From contig CAIRCM010000092.1 of NCBI GenBank assembly GCA_903877125.1, positions 1 to 57,629 on the forward strand: DNA of 57,629 nucleotides, given 5' to 3'. The position numbers were made by a program, and so were the translations under genes. Positions 8,335 to 16,275 of the stretch are shown here, piece by piece. A model generated the notes under the pieces. It had not been told where the DNA came from. It made no database searches and saw only the letters and a list, made by a program, of their open reading frames with translations. This DNA is from an uncultured Acetobacteraceae bacterium. GTDB lineage: Bacteria; Pseudomonadota; Alphaproteobacteria; Acetobacterales; Acetobacteraceae. Each line of letters starts with the position of its first letter. Position 1 is the first letter of the stretch.

Positions 8335-10530
8335 TCAAGCCCGGCCAAAGACCGCCAGGCGGTCGACCCGCCCGCGTTCCGACCACCGCAAACCGGTTGC
8401 GGCCAGCACAGCCTGGGCTGGCGGCCCATTGGGATCGAACGCGCCAAAGAACCCAACATAGGCCAGGGGGTGCAGGATTGGCAGGGCGGACCGAAGTTCG
8501 GTGATCCAACGTTCGTCGCCGGGCTGGATATCGAGGACGAGCATCCGCAACTGTGGATCGCCGCCGGTCAGGAAGAGCTCCTCGAGGATCGCGGTCGGCA
8601 TGCGGTCGACCGAACGGCTGCCCTCGTCCAGCCATGCCCGAGCGTGCGCGGGAAAACGGCGGGGGATGCCGATATAGCCGCGGCCGGGCGACATCACCGC
8701 GCAACGGTGAAGGAAGTAGCACGCGGGCCCGTCGTCGCCGCCGAACTGGGCGCGGAGCGATTCGTACTGGTGCACGGCGGTGAGCGCCGTGGGATTGGCA
8801 GCCGTATCCCCGCGGAATCCGTCGCTCCAGGCCATCCGGTCCTTGAATTTCCGGACGAACTCGGCGGCGGCAGCGGGCCGGGTGCCGTCGACATCCACGG
8901 CGGCCGCACGGGTCGGGCGCAGCGTGCCATCCACGACCTCGGTCGTATCGATGAATTCGTCGAAATGGCTGCCGGGCCGGATACGATACAGCAGGCAGGG
9001 ATGTGCGACGTAGCGGACGTTGAAGCTGGCCGCGAGCAACTGGCGGAATACGACGTCCTCCCCCGCCGTCGGGCCCCGGAAGGCCCAGTCCTCGGGGAAG
9101 CCGCCCAGCAGTTCGGCGACGCCACGCCGGACCATCACGTTCGACGGGATCGAACTCACAAGCGCTTTGAGGTGTTCGACGTGGATCTCGCGATGCAGGT
9201 TCACCAGCTCGACCCCGGTATAAATCGCGGCAAGCTTCGGATCGGCGGCAAAGGCCTTGACCGCGTTGACGAAGTAGCCGGGGATGTAACAGTCATCGGC
9301 ATCGAGAAAGCAAATAAGGTCGCCGCGCGCGACCTTCAGGCCGCGATTGCGGGCGGCGGCCGGACCCGCATTGGTCTTGGTTTGCAGAAAGCGAATCGTC
9401 CCAGGATGACGGGCGGCAAGCGCCGCGACCTTTTGCGAGGTGTCGTCCGTCGAGGCATCGTCCGCGACCACGATGTCAACCGCGATTGCCCCCGGTTCGC
9501 GCTGGATCAGCACGGATTCGATGGTTTCGACGATCGTGTCCGAACCATTGAAAACCGGTATGACCACCGACACCAGCACGCCGCTGTTCTGCACCACCGG
9601 CTTCGCGACATGCTGCTCGGTGTAATCGGTCACCGGGCGGTTGGTGCGGGTGGTCTGGTCCGGCGATTTTACCTCGACCGTTTTGCGCTTGCCGCGGCTC
9701 GCGCAGGCGATGTCGGCGTTGGTCGGCGAATAATCGTCGGTTTCTTCCGAGTCGAGATGACCTTTGAGGCGGGCCGGCACGCCGCAGCCCGGACAAAAGC
9801 GTTTGACCTGATCTGCGTAGTCGACGATCGAGCGTTGCCACCATCCCTCGGTCACCGGCACCCCGTGATCCCCGTGCCGTGCCAGATCGAAGGATGCCGC
9901 GACTTCGCAAAAATAGGCGCGCAGTTCGCCGTTGTTCTGCACGATCGATGCCGACCAGGTCCGGTTGATGTCGCAGCCGGCGATCGCGTCCCACATCGCG
10001 GTTTCATGCGGGATCACGTCGCGGACCGCGGTCAGCAGCGGGGCGTGGGTGGAGTTGCCCTCATAGAACGAAATGCCCGGTATAACGTCCCGCAGTTTCT
10101 TGAAGGAATCGATGCAGCGTTCGTCGTTGTGCGGGTTGAGGTTGAAGAAGCCGAACGTGTCGCGGATCAGTTCCTGGTATTTGAAGACGTTGTTCGACCA
10201 CAGACCGCGCTGACGTTTGACCGGAATCTCCTCGACGAAGATCGCGCACAGTTCGGTGAAATACTTGTTCAGACAAGGGTTGCCGCCGATCATCGCGATC
10301 ACGCCGGTGAAGCCGCGCAGGCTGCGCAGCGCCGTGCGGAAATTATCCGGCGTCATGTCCCAGTGATAGTCCTGGTTCACCAGCAGCCGGGTGCAGTTCG
10401 AACAGCGGAGGTCGCAGCGGTTGGTCACATCCACGCAGATGATGTGCATGTCCTTCGGCGACCGCATCGTCGCGATCGCCCGATCGGCAATCGTGTCGCC
10501 GCGCGAGTCCAACAGGGCGGCATCGGACAT
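8335..10530 (-). CDS. Radical SAM / family 2 glycosyltransferase fusion protein
   Basis: A 731-residue two-enzyme fusion. Residues about 28-260 form a radical SAM domain: Cys39, Cys43 and Cys46 make the CxxxCxxC cluster motif in TNRCDLRCSNC, and MIGGNPCL at 80-87 corresponds to the SAM-binding GGEP strand. A FCPGCG segment at 245-250 may bind a further cluster. After a linker, residues from about 318 form a GT2 domain: VLVSVVIPVFNGSDTIVETI, VVADDASTDD and the metal motif FLDADD at 408-413. The C-terminal 200 residues are unassigned. ATG 10530 has AGGTG close upstream. Substrates are unknown; peptide or lipid-linked sugar modification is an inference. Confidence 0.85.
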   Translation of the reverse strand: MSDAALLDSRGDTIADRAIATMRSPKDMHIICVDVTNRCDLRCSNCTRLLVNQDYHWDMTPDNFRTALRSLRGFTGVIAMIGGNPCLNKYFTELCAIFVEEIPVKRQRGLWSNNVFKYQELIRDTFGFFNLNPHNDERCIDSFKKLRDVIPGISFYEGNSTHAPLLTAVRDVIPHETAMWDAIAGCDINRTWSASIVQNNGELRAYFCEVAASFDLARHGDHGVPVTEGWWQRSIVDYADQVKRFCPGCGVPARLKGHLDSEETDDYSPTNADIACASRGKRKTVEVKSPDQTTRTNRPVTDYTEQHVAKPVVQNSGVLVSVVIPVFNGSDTIVETIESVLIQREPGAIAVDIVVADDASTDDTSQKVAALAARHPGTIRFLQTKTNAGPAAARNRGLKVARGDLICFLDADDCYIPGYFVNAVKAFAADPKLAAIYTGVELVNLHREIHVEHLKALVSSIPSNVMVRRGVAELLGGFPEDWAFRGPTAGEDVVFRQLLAASFNVRYVAHPCLLYRIRPGSHFDEFIDTTEVVDGTLRPTRAAAVDVDGTRPAAAAEFVRKFKDRMAWSDGFRGDTAANPTALTAVHQYESLRAQFGGDDGPACYFLHRCAVMSPGRGYIGIPRRFPAHARAWLDEGSRSVDRMPTAILEELFLTGGDPQLRMLVLDIQPGDERWITELRSALPILHPLAYVGFFGAFDPNGPPAQAVLAATGLRWSERGRVDRLAVFGRA

Positions 10531-10624
10531 CGTTCACCTGTTTGTTGTCTGGACCACGGGCCGGCCCCGGCCGGCTCCGTCATATAGCGGGCGAAGCGCC
10601 GGGGCCGTCAACCGAATTGGCGTC

Positions 10625-11581
10625 TCAGTAGCCCGCGACGCGGTCGACTTCCTGCAACAGTGGCTTGCCGTCGAGGAACCGGCCGAGATTGTCGACGAAA
10701 AGCTTCGCGACCACGCTGTCACGCCGCGGATGGCCGCCGCCGATATGCGGCAGCACCTGGATGCCTTCGGTGGTCCAGAATGGATGCGCCTTCGGCAGCG
10801 GCTCCTGGCGGAAGACGTCCAGCACCGCGCCGGCGATTTTCTTGCTGGTGACCGCGGCGATCAGGGCGTCGTCGTCGATCAGCGCGCCACGGCCGAAATT
10901 CAACAGATAAGCGCTGGGTTTCATATGCCCCAGACGCTCGGCGTCGATGAAATTCTCGGTATCCGGCGTCGCCGGCAGCAGCAGAAGCACAAAATCCGAT
11001 TGCGCCAGAACCTCGTTGGTGCGGCTGGGCGGCAGCACCTCGGCGACGTCGGCGATACTGGCGGTCGTACGCTTGGTGCCGATCACCCGCATGCCCAGCG
11101 CGGTGGCGAGGCGTGCGACGCGTTGCCCGATTTCGCCCAAGCCCAGAATGCCAAGCGTCTGACCGTTCAACGGCGTCGCCATGCGGCGGACCCAGGACGA
11201 CGATTTCTGATCCTGATTCGCCGCCGCGTAGGGCTTCGTCAGATGGAACAGGCCGCCCAGGATATTCTCCGGCATCGATTCCCGGTGCGTGCCGCGCGCG
11301 CAGGTCAGCGTCAGGCCCGCCGGCAGATCGGGGATCGTGAGCCACATCTCGACGCCCGCCGTCAGCGCTTGTGCCCAGCGCAGCTTCGGCATTTCCGGCA
11401 ACAGACCCTTTGGCGCCCCCCAGGCCAACAGCGCCTCCGTGCTCGCGCGCTGGGCCTCGTTGGGCGTCTGCGAGCGGGGGAGGGATTCGACCCGCACCCG
11501 ATCGGACAGCCCGGCGGCGGCGATGGCGTCGATGTAGGGGCCGGGGCCGTCGGTCCAGAGAAGGACGTTGGTTCGGGTCAT
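10625..11581 (-). CDS. D-isomer-specific 2-hydroxyacid dehydrogenase
   Basis: A 318-residue NAD(P)-dependent oxidoreductase interconverting a 2-hydroxy acid and a 2-keto acid. The Rossmann motif is GILGLGEIGQRVARLA, the catalytic Arg is in LLNFGRGALID, Glu in VFRQEPLP and His in VLPHIGGG. This matches the glyoxylate/hydroxypyruvate reductase branch, but the substrate is not determinable. It is preceded by a VOC-domain gene on the same strand with a 53-base gap. Confidence 0.87.
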   Translation of the reverse strand: MTRTNVLLWTDGPGPYIDAIAAAGLSDRVRVESLPRSQTPNEAQRASTEALLAWGAPKGLLPEMPKLRWAQALTAGVEMWLTIPDLPAGLTLTCARGTHRESMPENILGGLFHLTKPYAAANQDQKSSSWVRRMATPLNGQTLGILGLGEIGQRVARLATALGMRVIGTKRTTASIADVAEVLPPSRTNEVLAQSDFVLLLLPATPDTENFIDAERLGHMKPSAYLLNFGRGALIDDDALIAAVTSKKIAGAVLDVFRQEPLPKAHPFWTTEGIQVLPHIGGGHPRRDSVVAKLFVDNLGRFLDGKPLLQEVDRVAGY

Positions 11582-11634
11582 GGACAGTCTCCTGCGTGCG
11601 TTAACAGCAGGGTAACCGGTTTGGCCGGACGCGC

Positions 11635-12060
11635 CTACTCCGCCGCCGCGGTCTCCGGCCAGGCTGGGCCTTTCAACTCGACGACATTGCCCTCGGGGTC
11701 GTTCACGTAGATCGACGGTCCCTGGCCCTCGGCGCCATAGCGGGACACGACCGGCGCCGGGTCGGCTCCGGCGGCGCGCAAATGGGCGATGATCGCGTCC
11801 GCGTCGAACGGTTCGATCCGCAGACAGAAGTGGTCGAGGTTGCGGCCCTCCCGCCCCGGCGCCGCCCCACCTTTCTGGCCGAGCGGCCCGTCGACGGGTA
11901 CGAGGTCGATCAGTGCCGAGCCCGCGCGAAGCTGATACAATCCCAGCGCCTCCTGGGTCTTTTCCAGCGTGCAGCCGAGGACGTCGATGTAAAACGACAT
12001 CATCGCGCTGAGGTCGGTGACCCGCAGCACCAGATGGTCGAGTTGCTTGATCCGCAGCAT
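11635..12060 (-). CDS. VOC-family (glyoxalase/dioxygenase fold) protein
   Basis: A 141-residue protein of the vicinal oxygen chelate fold, with paired beta-alpha-beta modules: LDHLVLRVTDLSAMMSFY at the N-terminus, LDHFCLRIEPFDADAI in the middle and SIYVNDPEGNVVELKGP at the end. The metal ligands in this fold would be His9, the His in LDHFCL and the final Glu of NVVELKG. Such proteins include glyoxalase I, dioxygenases and resistance proteins; this one cannot be placed further. Confidence 0.85.
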   Translation of the reverse strand: MLRIKQLDHLVLRVTDLSAMMSFYIDVLGCTLEKTQEALGLYQLRAGSALIDLVPVDGPLGQKGGAAPGREGRNLDHFCLRIEPFDADAIIAHLRAAGADPAPVVSRYGAEGQGPSIYVNDPEGNVVELKGPAWPETAAAE

Positions 12061-12097
12061 CGCGCTCTCCCGCTTCTACAGGCGAAACATAGCGCCG

Positions 12098-12403
12098 TCA
12101 GCGGATCGCCGCCAGGATCGTTTCCCGCACCGGGGCCGGTTGAGTCTCGATCGCGCGCAGCACGCTGCGCAGCGAACCGCGGAGTTCGTAGACTTGGTCG
12201 AGCAGGGACAGGATCAGGGGAATCGCGTCCTCCCGCAGGTCCATGCGGAAGATCAGTTCGTGGATCAGTCCGATCCGGGCGATGTCGATGTCCTCGAAGA
12301 CCATGCCGTCCTCGGGGCGGACCCAGCCGCGCTCCACCCAGCCAAGAACGTCGGTCTCCCGCAGGCCGTCGAACCGCGCGACAATGGCGGCGATGCGCAT
12401 CAT
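12098..12403 (-). CDS. cbpM: Chaperone modulator CbpM
   Basis: A 101-residue MerR-like helical protein matching CbpM, which binds the J-domain of CbpA and inhibits its co-chaperone and DNA-binding activities. The DVLGWVERGWVRP segment and the DIDIARIGLIHELIFRMDLRED helix are characteristic. Its ATG at 12403 overlaps the TGA of the upstream cbpA gene (ATGA), so the two are co-translated, the usual arrangement for this pair. A second ATG three bases further in is an alternative start. Confidence 0.88.
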   Translation of the reverse strand: MMRIAAIVARFDGLRETDVLGWVERGWVRPEDGMVFEDIDIARIGLIHELIFRMDLREDAIPLILSLLDQVYELRGSLRSVLRAIETQPAPVRETILAAIR

Positions 12404-13296
12404 GCGTCCTCCAGCCCCGAGCGCGGGTTGAAGTCGTTGCGTGGTGTCCAGTCCTTCAGGAATGCGGCGAGTTCGGGCTCCTCGCCCGGTGGCTGCACGA
12501 TATGCAGTTGCACGAACTGATGTCCTTCCCGAATGCCGCGCCCGCGCAGCCGCAGGCGCGTGCCGCTGCCGGAACCCGGCGGGATCGTCAGCCGCACCTT
12601 GCCTTTGACTGTCGGCACTTCGATCGTCGTGCCCAGCACCGCTTCCTTCACGGTCACCGGCAGTTCGACCACGATGTCGTCGCCTTCGCGATGAAACAGC
12701 GGATGCGGCGCGACGGCGATTTCCACCAGCGCGTCGCCGGCCGGCCCGTCGCCGAGGCCGGCCATCCCCTGGCCCTTCAGCCGCAGCATATGCCCGTCCA
12801 GCACGCCCGCGGGGATTTTGACGTCGAGCGTCTTTCCCTCCGGCATACCAATCCGGCGCGTCGTGCCGTTGGCCGCGTCGAGGAAGCTGATCGTCAGCGT
12901 ATAATGCGCGTCCTGGCCGCGTACGTTGAAGCCGCGTCCACCGCCCCTGGCGCCACGCGCCTCGGCGAAGGCACGGGCAAAGAAGTTGTCCATATCCTCC
13001 GGGTCGGCATTGCCGCTGTAGCGGCGATGGCCATCGGCGAAGTCGCGGTAATTCGGCGGCGCCCGATGGATTTCATGCCCCTCGGCATCGATTTCGCCGC
13101 GATCGAACTTGGCCCGCTTTTCCGCGTCCGACAGCAGCTCGTAGGCGACCGATATCGCCTTGAACCGCTCCCCCGCCTCGGGTTTGCCAGGGTTGAGGTC
13201 GGGATGATGCGTTTTGGCCAGCTTGCGATAGGCGGCGCGGATCGCCGCCGCGTCGTCGCTGCGCTGAACGCCTAATGTGACGTAAGGATCTTGCAT
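12400..13296 (-). CDS. cbpA: DnaJ-like curved-DNA-binding protein CbpA
   Basis: A 298-residue type II J-domain protein. The J-domain occupies residues 1-70 with the HPD tripeptide at 31-33, which stimulates DnaK ATPase. A Gly/Arg-rich linker (GARGGGRGF) follows, then two C-terminal peptide-binding domains (TRRIGMPEGKTLDVKIPAGV; VPTVKGKVRLTIPPGSGSG). There is no zinc-finger, which separates it from DnaJ. It is coupled to cbpM through an ATGA overlap. Confidence 0.92.
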   Translation of the reverse strand: MQDPYVTLGVQRSDDAAAIRAAYRKLAKTHHPDLNPGKPEAGERFKAISVAYELLSDAEKRAKFDRGEIDAEGHEIHRAPPNYRDFADGHRRYSGNADPEDMDNFFARAFAEARGARGGGRGFNVRGQDAHYTLTISFLDAANGTTRRIGMPEGKTLDVKIPAGVLDGHMLRLKGQGMAGLGDGPAGDALVEIAVAPHPLFHREGDDIVVELPVTVKEAVLGTTIEVPTVKGKVRLTIPPGSGSGTRLRLRGRGIREGHQFVQLHIVQPPGEEPELAAFLKDWTPRNDFNPRSGLEDA

Positions 13297-13332
13297 GGTT
13301 GCCCATTCAGGTAATGAGCCGCCAGTGCAACA

Positions 13333-14103
13333 TCAAGACCACACCGGCGGGCGTTTTTGTAGAAACGCGTCTATGCCTTCCTCGGCGTCGTGCGCCATCA
13401 TGTTTTCGGTCATCACCCCGGCGGCGAAGTCGTAGGCGGCGGGCAGGTCCATGTCCGCCTGACGCTGGAAGGCGCGCTTGCCCATCGCGATCGCCATCGG
13501 GCTGCCATGGGCGATCCGCCCGATCAGATCCGCGATTGCCGCGTCCAGCGCATCGTCCGGCACGACGCGATTGACCAGCCCGATCTCCAGTGCGCGGCCA
13601 GCGGAGATCGGCTCCCCCGTCAGCAACATCTCCATCGCCGCCTTGCGCCCCACCGCCCGGCTCAGCGCGACCATCGGGGTGGTGCAGAACAGGCCGATAT
13701 TGACCCCCGGCGTCGCGAACCGGGCCGATTCCGCGGCAATGGCGAGGTCGGCGCTGGCCACCAGTTGGCAGCCGGCGGCAGTGGCGATTCCGTGCACCCG
13801 GGCGATCACCGGCTTCGGCAACGCGACGATCCGCTGCATCAGCCGGCCGCACAGGGCGAAGAGCGCCGCGTAAGCATCCCGGCTGGGGTTGGACCGTACC
13901 TCCCGCAGATCGTGCCCGGCGCAGAACGCAGGGCCGGCCCCGGCGATCACGACCGCGCGGATGGTCGGGTCGCTTTCGATGTCCGCGAGGGTGCAATCCA
14001 GCGCGGTCATCAGGTCCATCGACAGCGCATTGCGCGCATTGGGGCGGTTCATCGTCAGCCAGGCCACGCCGTCCGCGTCCCGTCGCAGCAACACGTTTGT
14101 CAT
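13333..14103 (-). CDS. Enoyl-CoA hydratase/isomerase family protein
   Basis: A 256-residue crotonase-fold protein. FCAGHDLREV contains the oxyanion-hole strand, and VHGIATAAGCQLVASADLAIAA contains the second oxyanion glycine region; the usual catalytic Glu positions are not obvious, so isomerase or hydrolase activity is possible. The long upstream frame is rejected because it runs through the divergent SulP gene; ATG 14103 has AAGGA 7 bases upstream. It is divergent from the transporter at 14155, with only 51 bases between the starts. Confidence 0.87.
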   Translation of the reverse strand: MTNVLLRRDADGVAWLTMNRPNARNALSMDLMTALDCTLADIESDPTIRAVVIAGAGPAFCAGHDLREVRSNPSRDAYAALFALCGRLMQRIVALPKPVIARVHGIATAAGCQLVASADLAIAAESARFATPGVNIGLFCTTPMVALSRAVGRKAAMEMLLTGEPISAGRALEIGLVNRVVPDDALDAAIADLIGRIAHGSPMAIAMGKRAFQRQADMDLPAAYDFAAGVMTENMMAHDAEEGIDAFLQKRPPVWS

Positions 14104-14154
14104 ATTGCGGTCCTTTTGCTTCCCCTTGGGGGGCCCGGGGTGCAGGCTGTGTGC

Positions 14155-15798
14155 ATGATCGGACTCCACCACGGCAAGGTGCAAGACGGGCTCGCCGGCC
14201 TGTTGTTGGCCGCCATCGCCATACCCGAGCAATTGGCAACCGCCCGACTGGCCGGGATGCCGGCCGAGGCGGGGCTGTTCGCCTTCGCCGCCGGCGGGAT
14301 CGGCTTCGCGCTGTTCGGCACCAACCGGTTCCTCTCCGCTGGCGCGGATTCGACGATCGCACCGATTTTCGCCGGCGGCCTGCTGGTCATGGCGGCGGCG
14401 GGGTCGCCGCGCTACGTCGCCCTTGTCATGCTGCTGTCGTTGATGGTGGGCGCGATCCTGATCGTCGCGGGGTTGCTGCGCGCCGGCTGGATCGCGGATT
14501 TGCTGTCGGTGCCGATGGTCACCGGCTTTCTGGCCGGCGTCGCCGTGCACATCGTCGTGGGGCAGTTGCCGGTCGTCCTTGGCATCGAGGCCCCCAACGG
14601 GGCCTTGCTGAGCCAGTGCGTCGCGCTATGGGGGCTGCTGCCCAAGACCAATGTCTGGGCGTTGGGGATTGCCGTGGCGGTGCTGGCGATCACCAAGGTC
14701 GCGGAGCGCGTCGCGCCCCGGCTGCCCGGCGCGTTGCTGGCCTTGATCGCGGTTTGCGGTGCGGTGGCGGCCTTCCACCCGCCGGTCGAGATGCTGACCC
14801 CGTTGCATCCGGCCGTTCCAGACCTGGCAATGCCGAACCTGTCGGATGTTTACCAGTTGATGCCCTTGGCGCTGATCGTGGCCCTGGTCTGCATGATGCA
14901 AACGGCGGCCGTGCTCCGCGCCTACCCCTCGCAGCCCGAGGGGCCGTTGCATGTCGCGCGCGACTTCGCCGGAATCGGCGCCGGCAATGTCCTCGCGGCG
15001 CTGATCGGCGGCTTCCCGGTCAATGCCAGCCCGCCACGGACGGCGGTGGTGGCGGAATCCGGCGGTGGATCGCAATGGGCGGGGATCGCCGCAATCGCCC
15101 TGGCCATGGCGTTGCTGTTCTGGGGTGGCGGATTGATGGCATGGCTGCCGCACGCCGCGCTCGGCGGGATTCTGATCGGCGTGGCCATGCGGGTCTTGCG
15201 GGTCGGCGAAATCCTGCGCATCGCTCGCCGCGGCGGATCGGAAATCCTGCTGGTGGCCGCGAGCGCCATCCTGGTCGTCGCATTGCCGATCCAGACCGGC
15301 ATGATCCTCGGCATCGTGCTGTCCCTGCTGCACGGTTTCTACATCGTCGCGCGGCCCCGCTGCCTCATTCTGGCACGGGCGGTGGGCACAACCATCTGGT
15401 GGCCGCCGCATGACGCGCCCAGCGAAACGGTGCCGGGCGTGTTGGTTTTCGCGCCGGCGGCGCCGATCAACTTCACCAATGCATCGTATATCCGCGGGGC
15501 GCTGAAGGCGGCGATCGAGGCGGCCGCCGAACCGGTGACCCTGGTGGTCATCGATGCCTCCGGCGTGATCGACATCGATTATACCGGCGCGCGCGTGCTG
15601 GCGGACTACATTGTCTTTCTGCGCGCCAAAGGCATCGACCTCGCTTTGGCTCGGCTATCGGCGGAACGGGCGCGGGCCCAGGCGATGCGCACGGGGCTGC
15701 TGGAAACGTTCGGGCGGGACCACGAATTCCTGTCGGTGGAGGAGGCGATCCGGACGATTGTGAAGCGATGCGGCACCCGCGGGGCAGGTGACGCTTGA
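14155..15798 (+). CDS. SulP-family anion transporter with STAS domain
   Basis: A 547-residue inner-membrane transporter. The N-terminal two thirds is highly hydrophobic with about 11-12 helices and the typical GLLLAAIAIPEQLATARLAGMP start. A cytoplasmic STAS domain of about 110 residues (PGVLVFAPAAPINFTNASYI, then VVIDASGVIDIDYTGARVL) follows. The family carries sulfate, bicarbonate or dicarboxylates. Upstream in-frame ATGs lie inside the divergent hydratase gene, so ATG 14155 is used. A MITE lies 40 bases after its stop. Confidence 0.88.
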   Translation: MIGLHHGKVQDGLAGLLLAAIAIPEQLATARLAGMPAEAGLFAFAAGGIGFALFGTNRFLSAGADSTIAPIFAGGLLVMAAAGSPRYVALVMLLSLMVGAILIVAGLLRAGWIADLLSVPMVTGFLAGVAVHIVVGQLPVVLGIEAPNGALLSQCVALWGLLPKTNVWALGIAVAVLAITKVAERVAPRLPGALLALIAVCGAVAAFHPPVEMLTPLHPAVPDLAMPNLSDVYQLMPLALIVALVCMMQTAAVLRAYPSQPEGPLHVARDFAGIGAGNVLAALIGGFPVNASPPRTAVVAESGGGSQWAGIAAIALAMALLFWGGGLMAWLPHAALGGILIGVAMRVLRVGEILRIARRGGSEILLVAASAILVVALPIQTGMILGIVLSLLHGFYIVARPRCLILARAVGTTIWWPPHDAPSETVPGVLVFAPAAPINFTNASYIRGALKAAIEAAAEPVTLVVIDASGVIDIDYTGARVLADYIVFLRAKGIDLALARLSAERARAQAMRTGLLETFGRDHEFLSVEEAIRTIVKRCGTRGAGDA

Positions 15799-15838
15799 AG
15801 CCAAGTTCGTGTGATTGTATTTTAGCTAAATCTGGCTA

Positions 15839-15962
15839 AGGCAACGCGCAAAAATTACCGCTCCAAGTCGCGGCGGTCTCGTTACATCGTCATGGCCCGG
15901 ACGAGCCGGGACATGACGATTTGGGAGTGGTCGGCCGACTCGTTTAATTTTGGGCGTTGCCT
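15839..15962. mobile_element. 124-bp MITE with AGGCAACGC terminal inverted repeats (family C, copy 1)
   Basis: The left end AGGCAACGCGCAAAAAT and right end AATTTTGGGCGTTGCCT form about 17-base inverted repeats with two mismatches. The core holds a hairpin, TCGTCATGGCCCGG (15887-15900) against CCGGGACATGACGA (15906-15919). A longer second copy is at 35259-35430. It ends directly before the ribosome site of the broken antitoxin gene. Confidence 0.85.
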
Positions 15963-15974
15963 AAGGAGAGTGCC

Positions 15975-16275
15975 GTGCCCACGGTTAATATGCTGGAAGC
16001 CAAATCGACCCTATCCCGGTTGGTTGAGGCCATCGAAACCGGCAAGGAGCCCGAATAAATCATCGCGCGCAACGGCATATGGTTTTTTCTTGGGGGCTGG
16101 CTACCGCATCTTGAATATATCGCCCGCCCACACGCTCGCCGTCGAGGAACTGAGGGAGCTGCATGGCGATCCTTTCGACAGGATCATGATCGCCCAGGCG
16201 TTGACCGAACCCGCGCGTCTGATCACGCATGACACGCGGGTTGCGGCCTATGGCGATTCGATCATCCAGGTGTGA
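15975..16275 (+). pseudogene. Remnant of a Phd/VapC-type toxin-antitoxin module
   Basis: A GTG at 15975 with AAGGAG 6 bases upstream begins an antitoxin-like N-terminus, VPTVNMLEAKSTLSRLVEAI, followed by ETGKEPE. A TAA then stops it at 16056-16058, and the homology runs on past the stop as IIARNG, as in Phd-type antitoxins. From about 16110, in another frame, the C-terminal end of a PIN-domain toxin follows: LHGDPFDRIMIAQAL, then LITHDTR and AYGDSIIQV, stopping at 16275. The middle (antitoxin C-terminus and toxin N-terminus) is missing. I infer a deletion-fused, inactive module. It converges with and overlaps the end of the amidohydrolase gene. Confidence 0.8.

Noticed and set aside
7600-10587. 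A 995-codon open frame on the plus strand opposite the radical SAM gene
   Set aside because: It is antisense to two genes with clear motifs, has no recognisable domain and no ribosome site; long antisense frames are common in GC-rich DNA.
13333-14550. A longer enoyl-CoA hydratase with 149 extra N-terminal residues
   Set aside because: The extension is antisense to the SulP transporter start and lacks crotonase similarity; a good ribosome site supports 14103.
15892-16275. A 127-residue protein reading from the MITE into the PIN fragment
   Set aside because: Its N-terminal third is translated MITE sequence and its middle is antitoxin DNA in the wrong frame; only the C-terminal PIN part is real homology.
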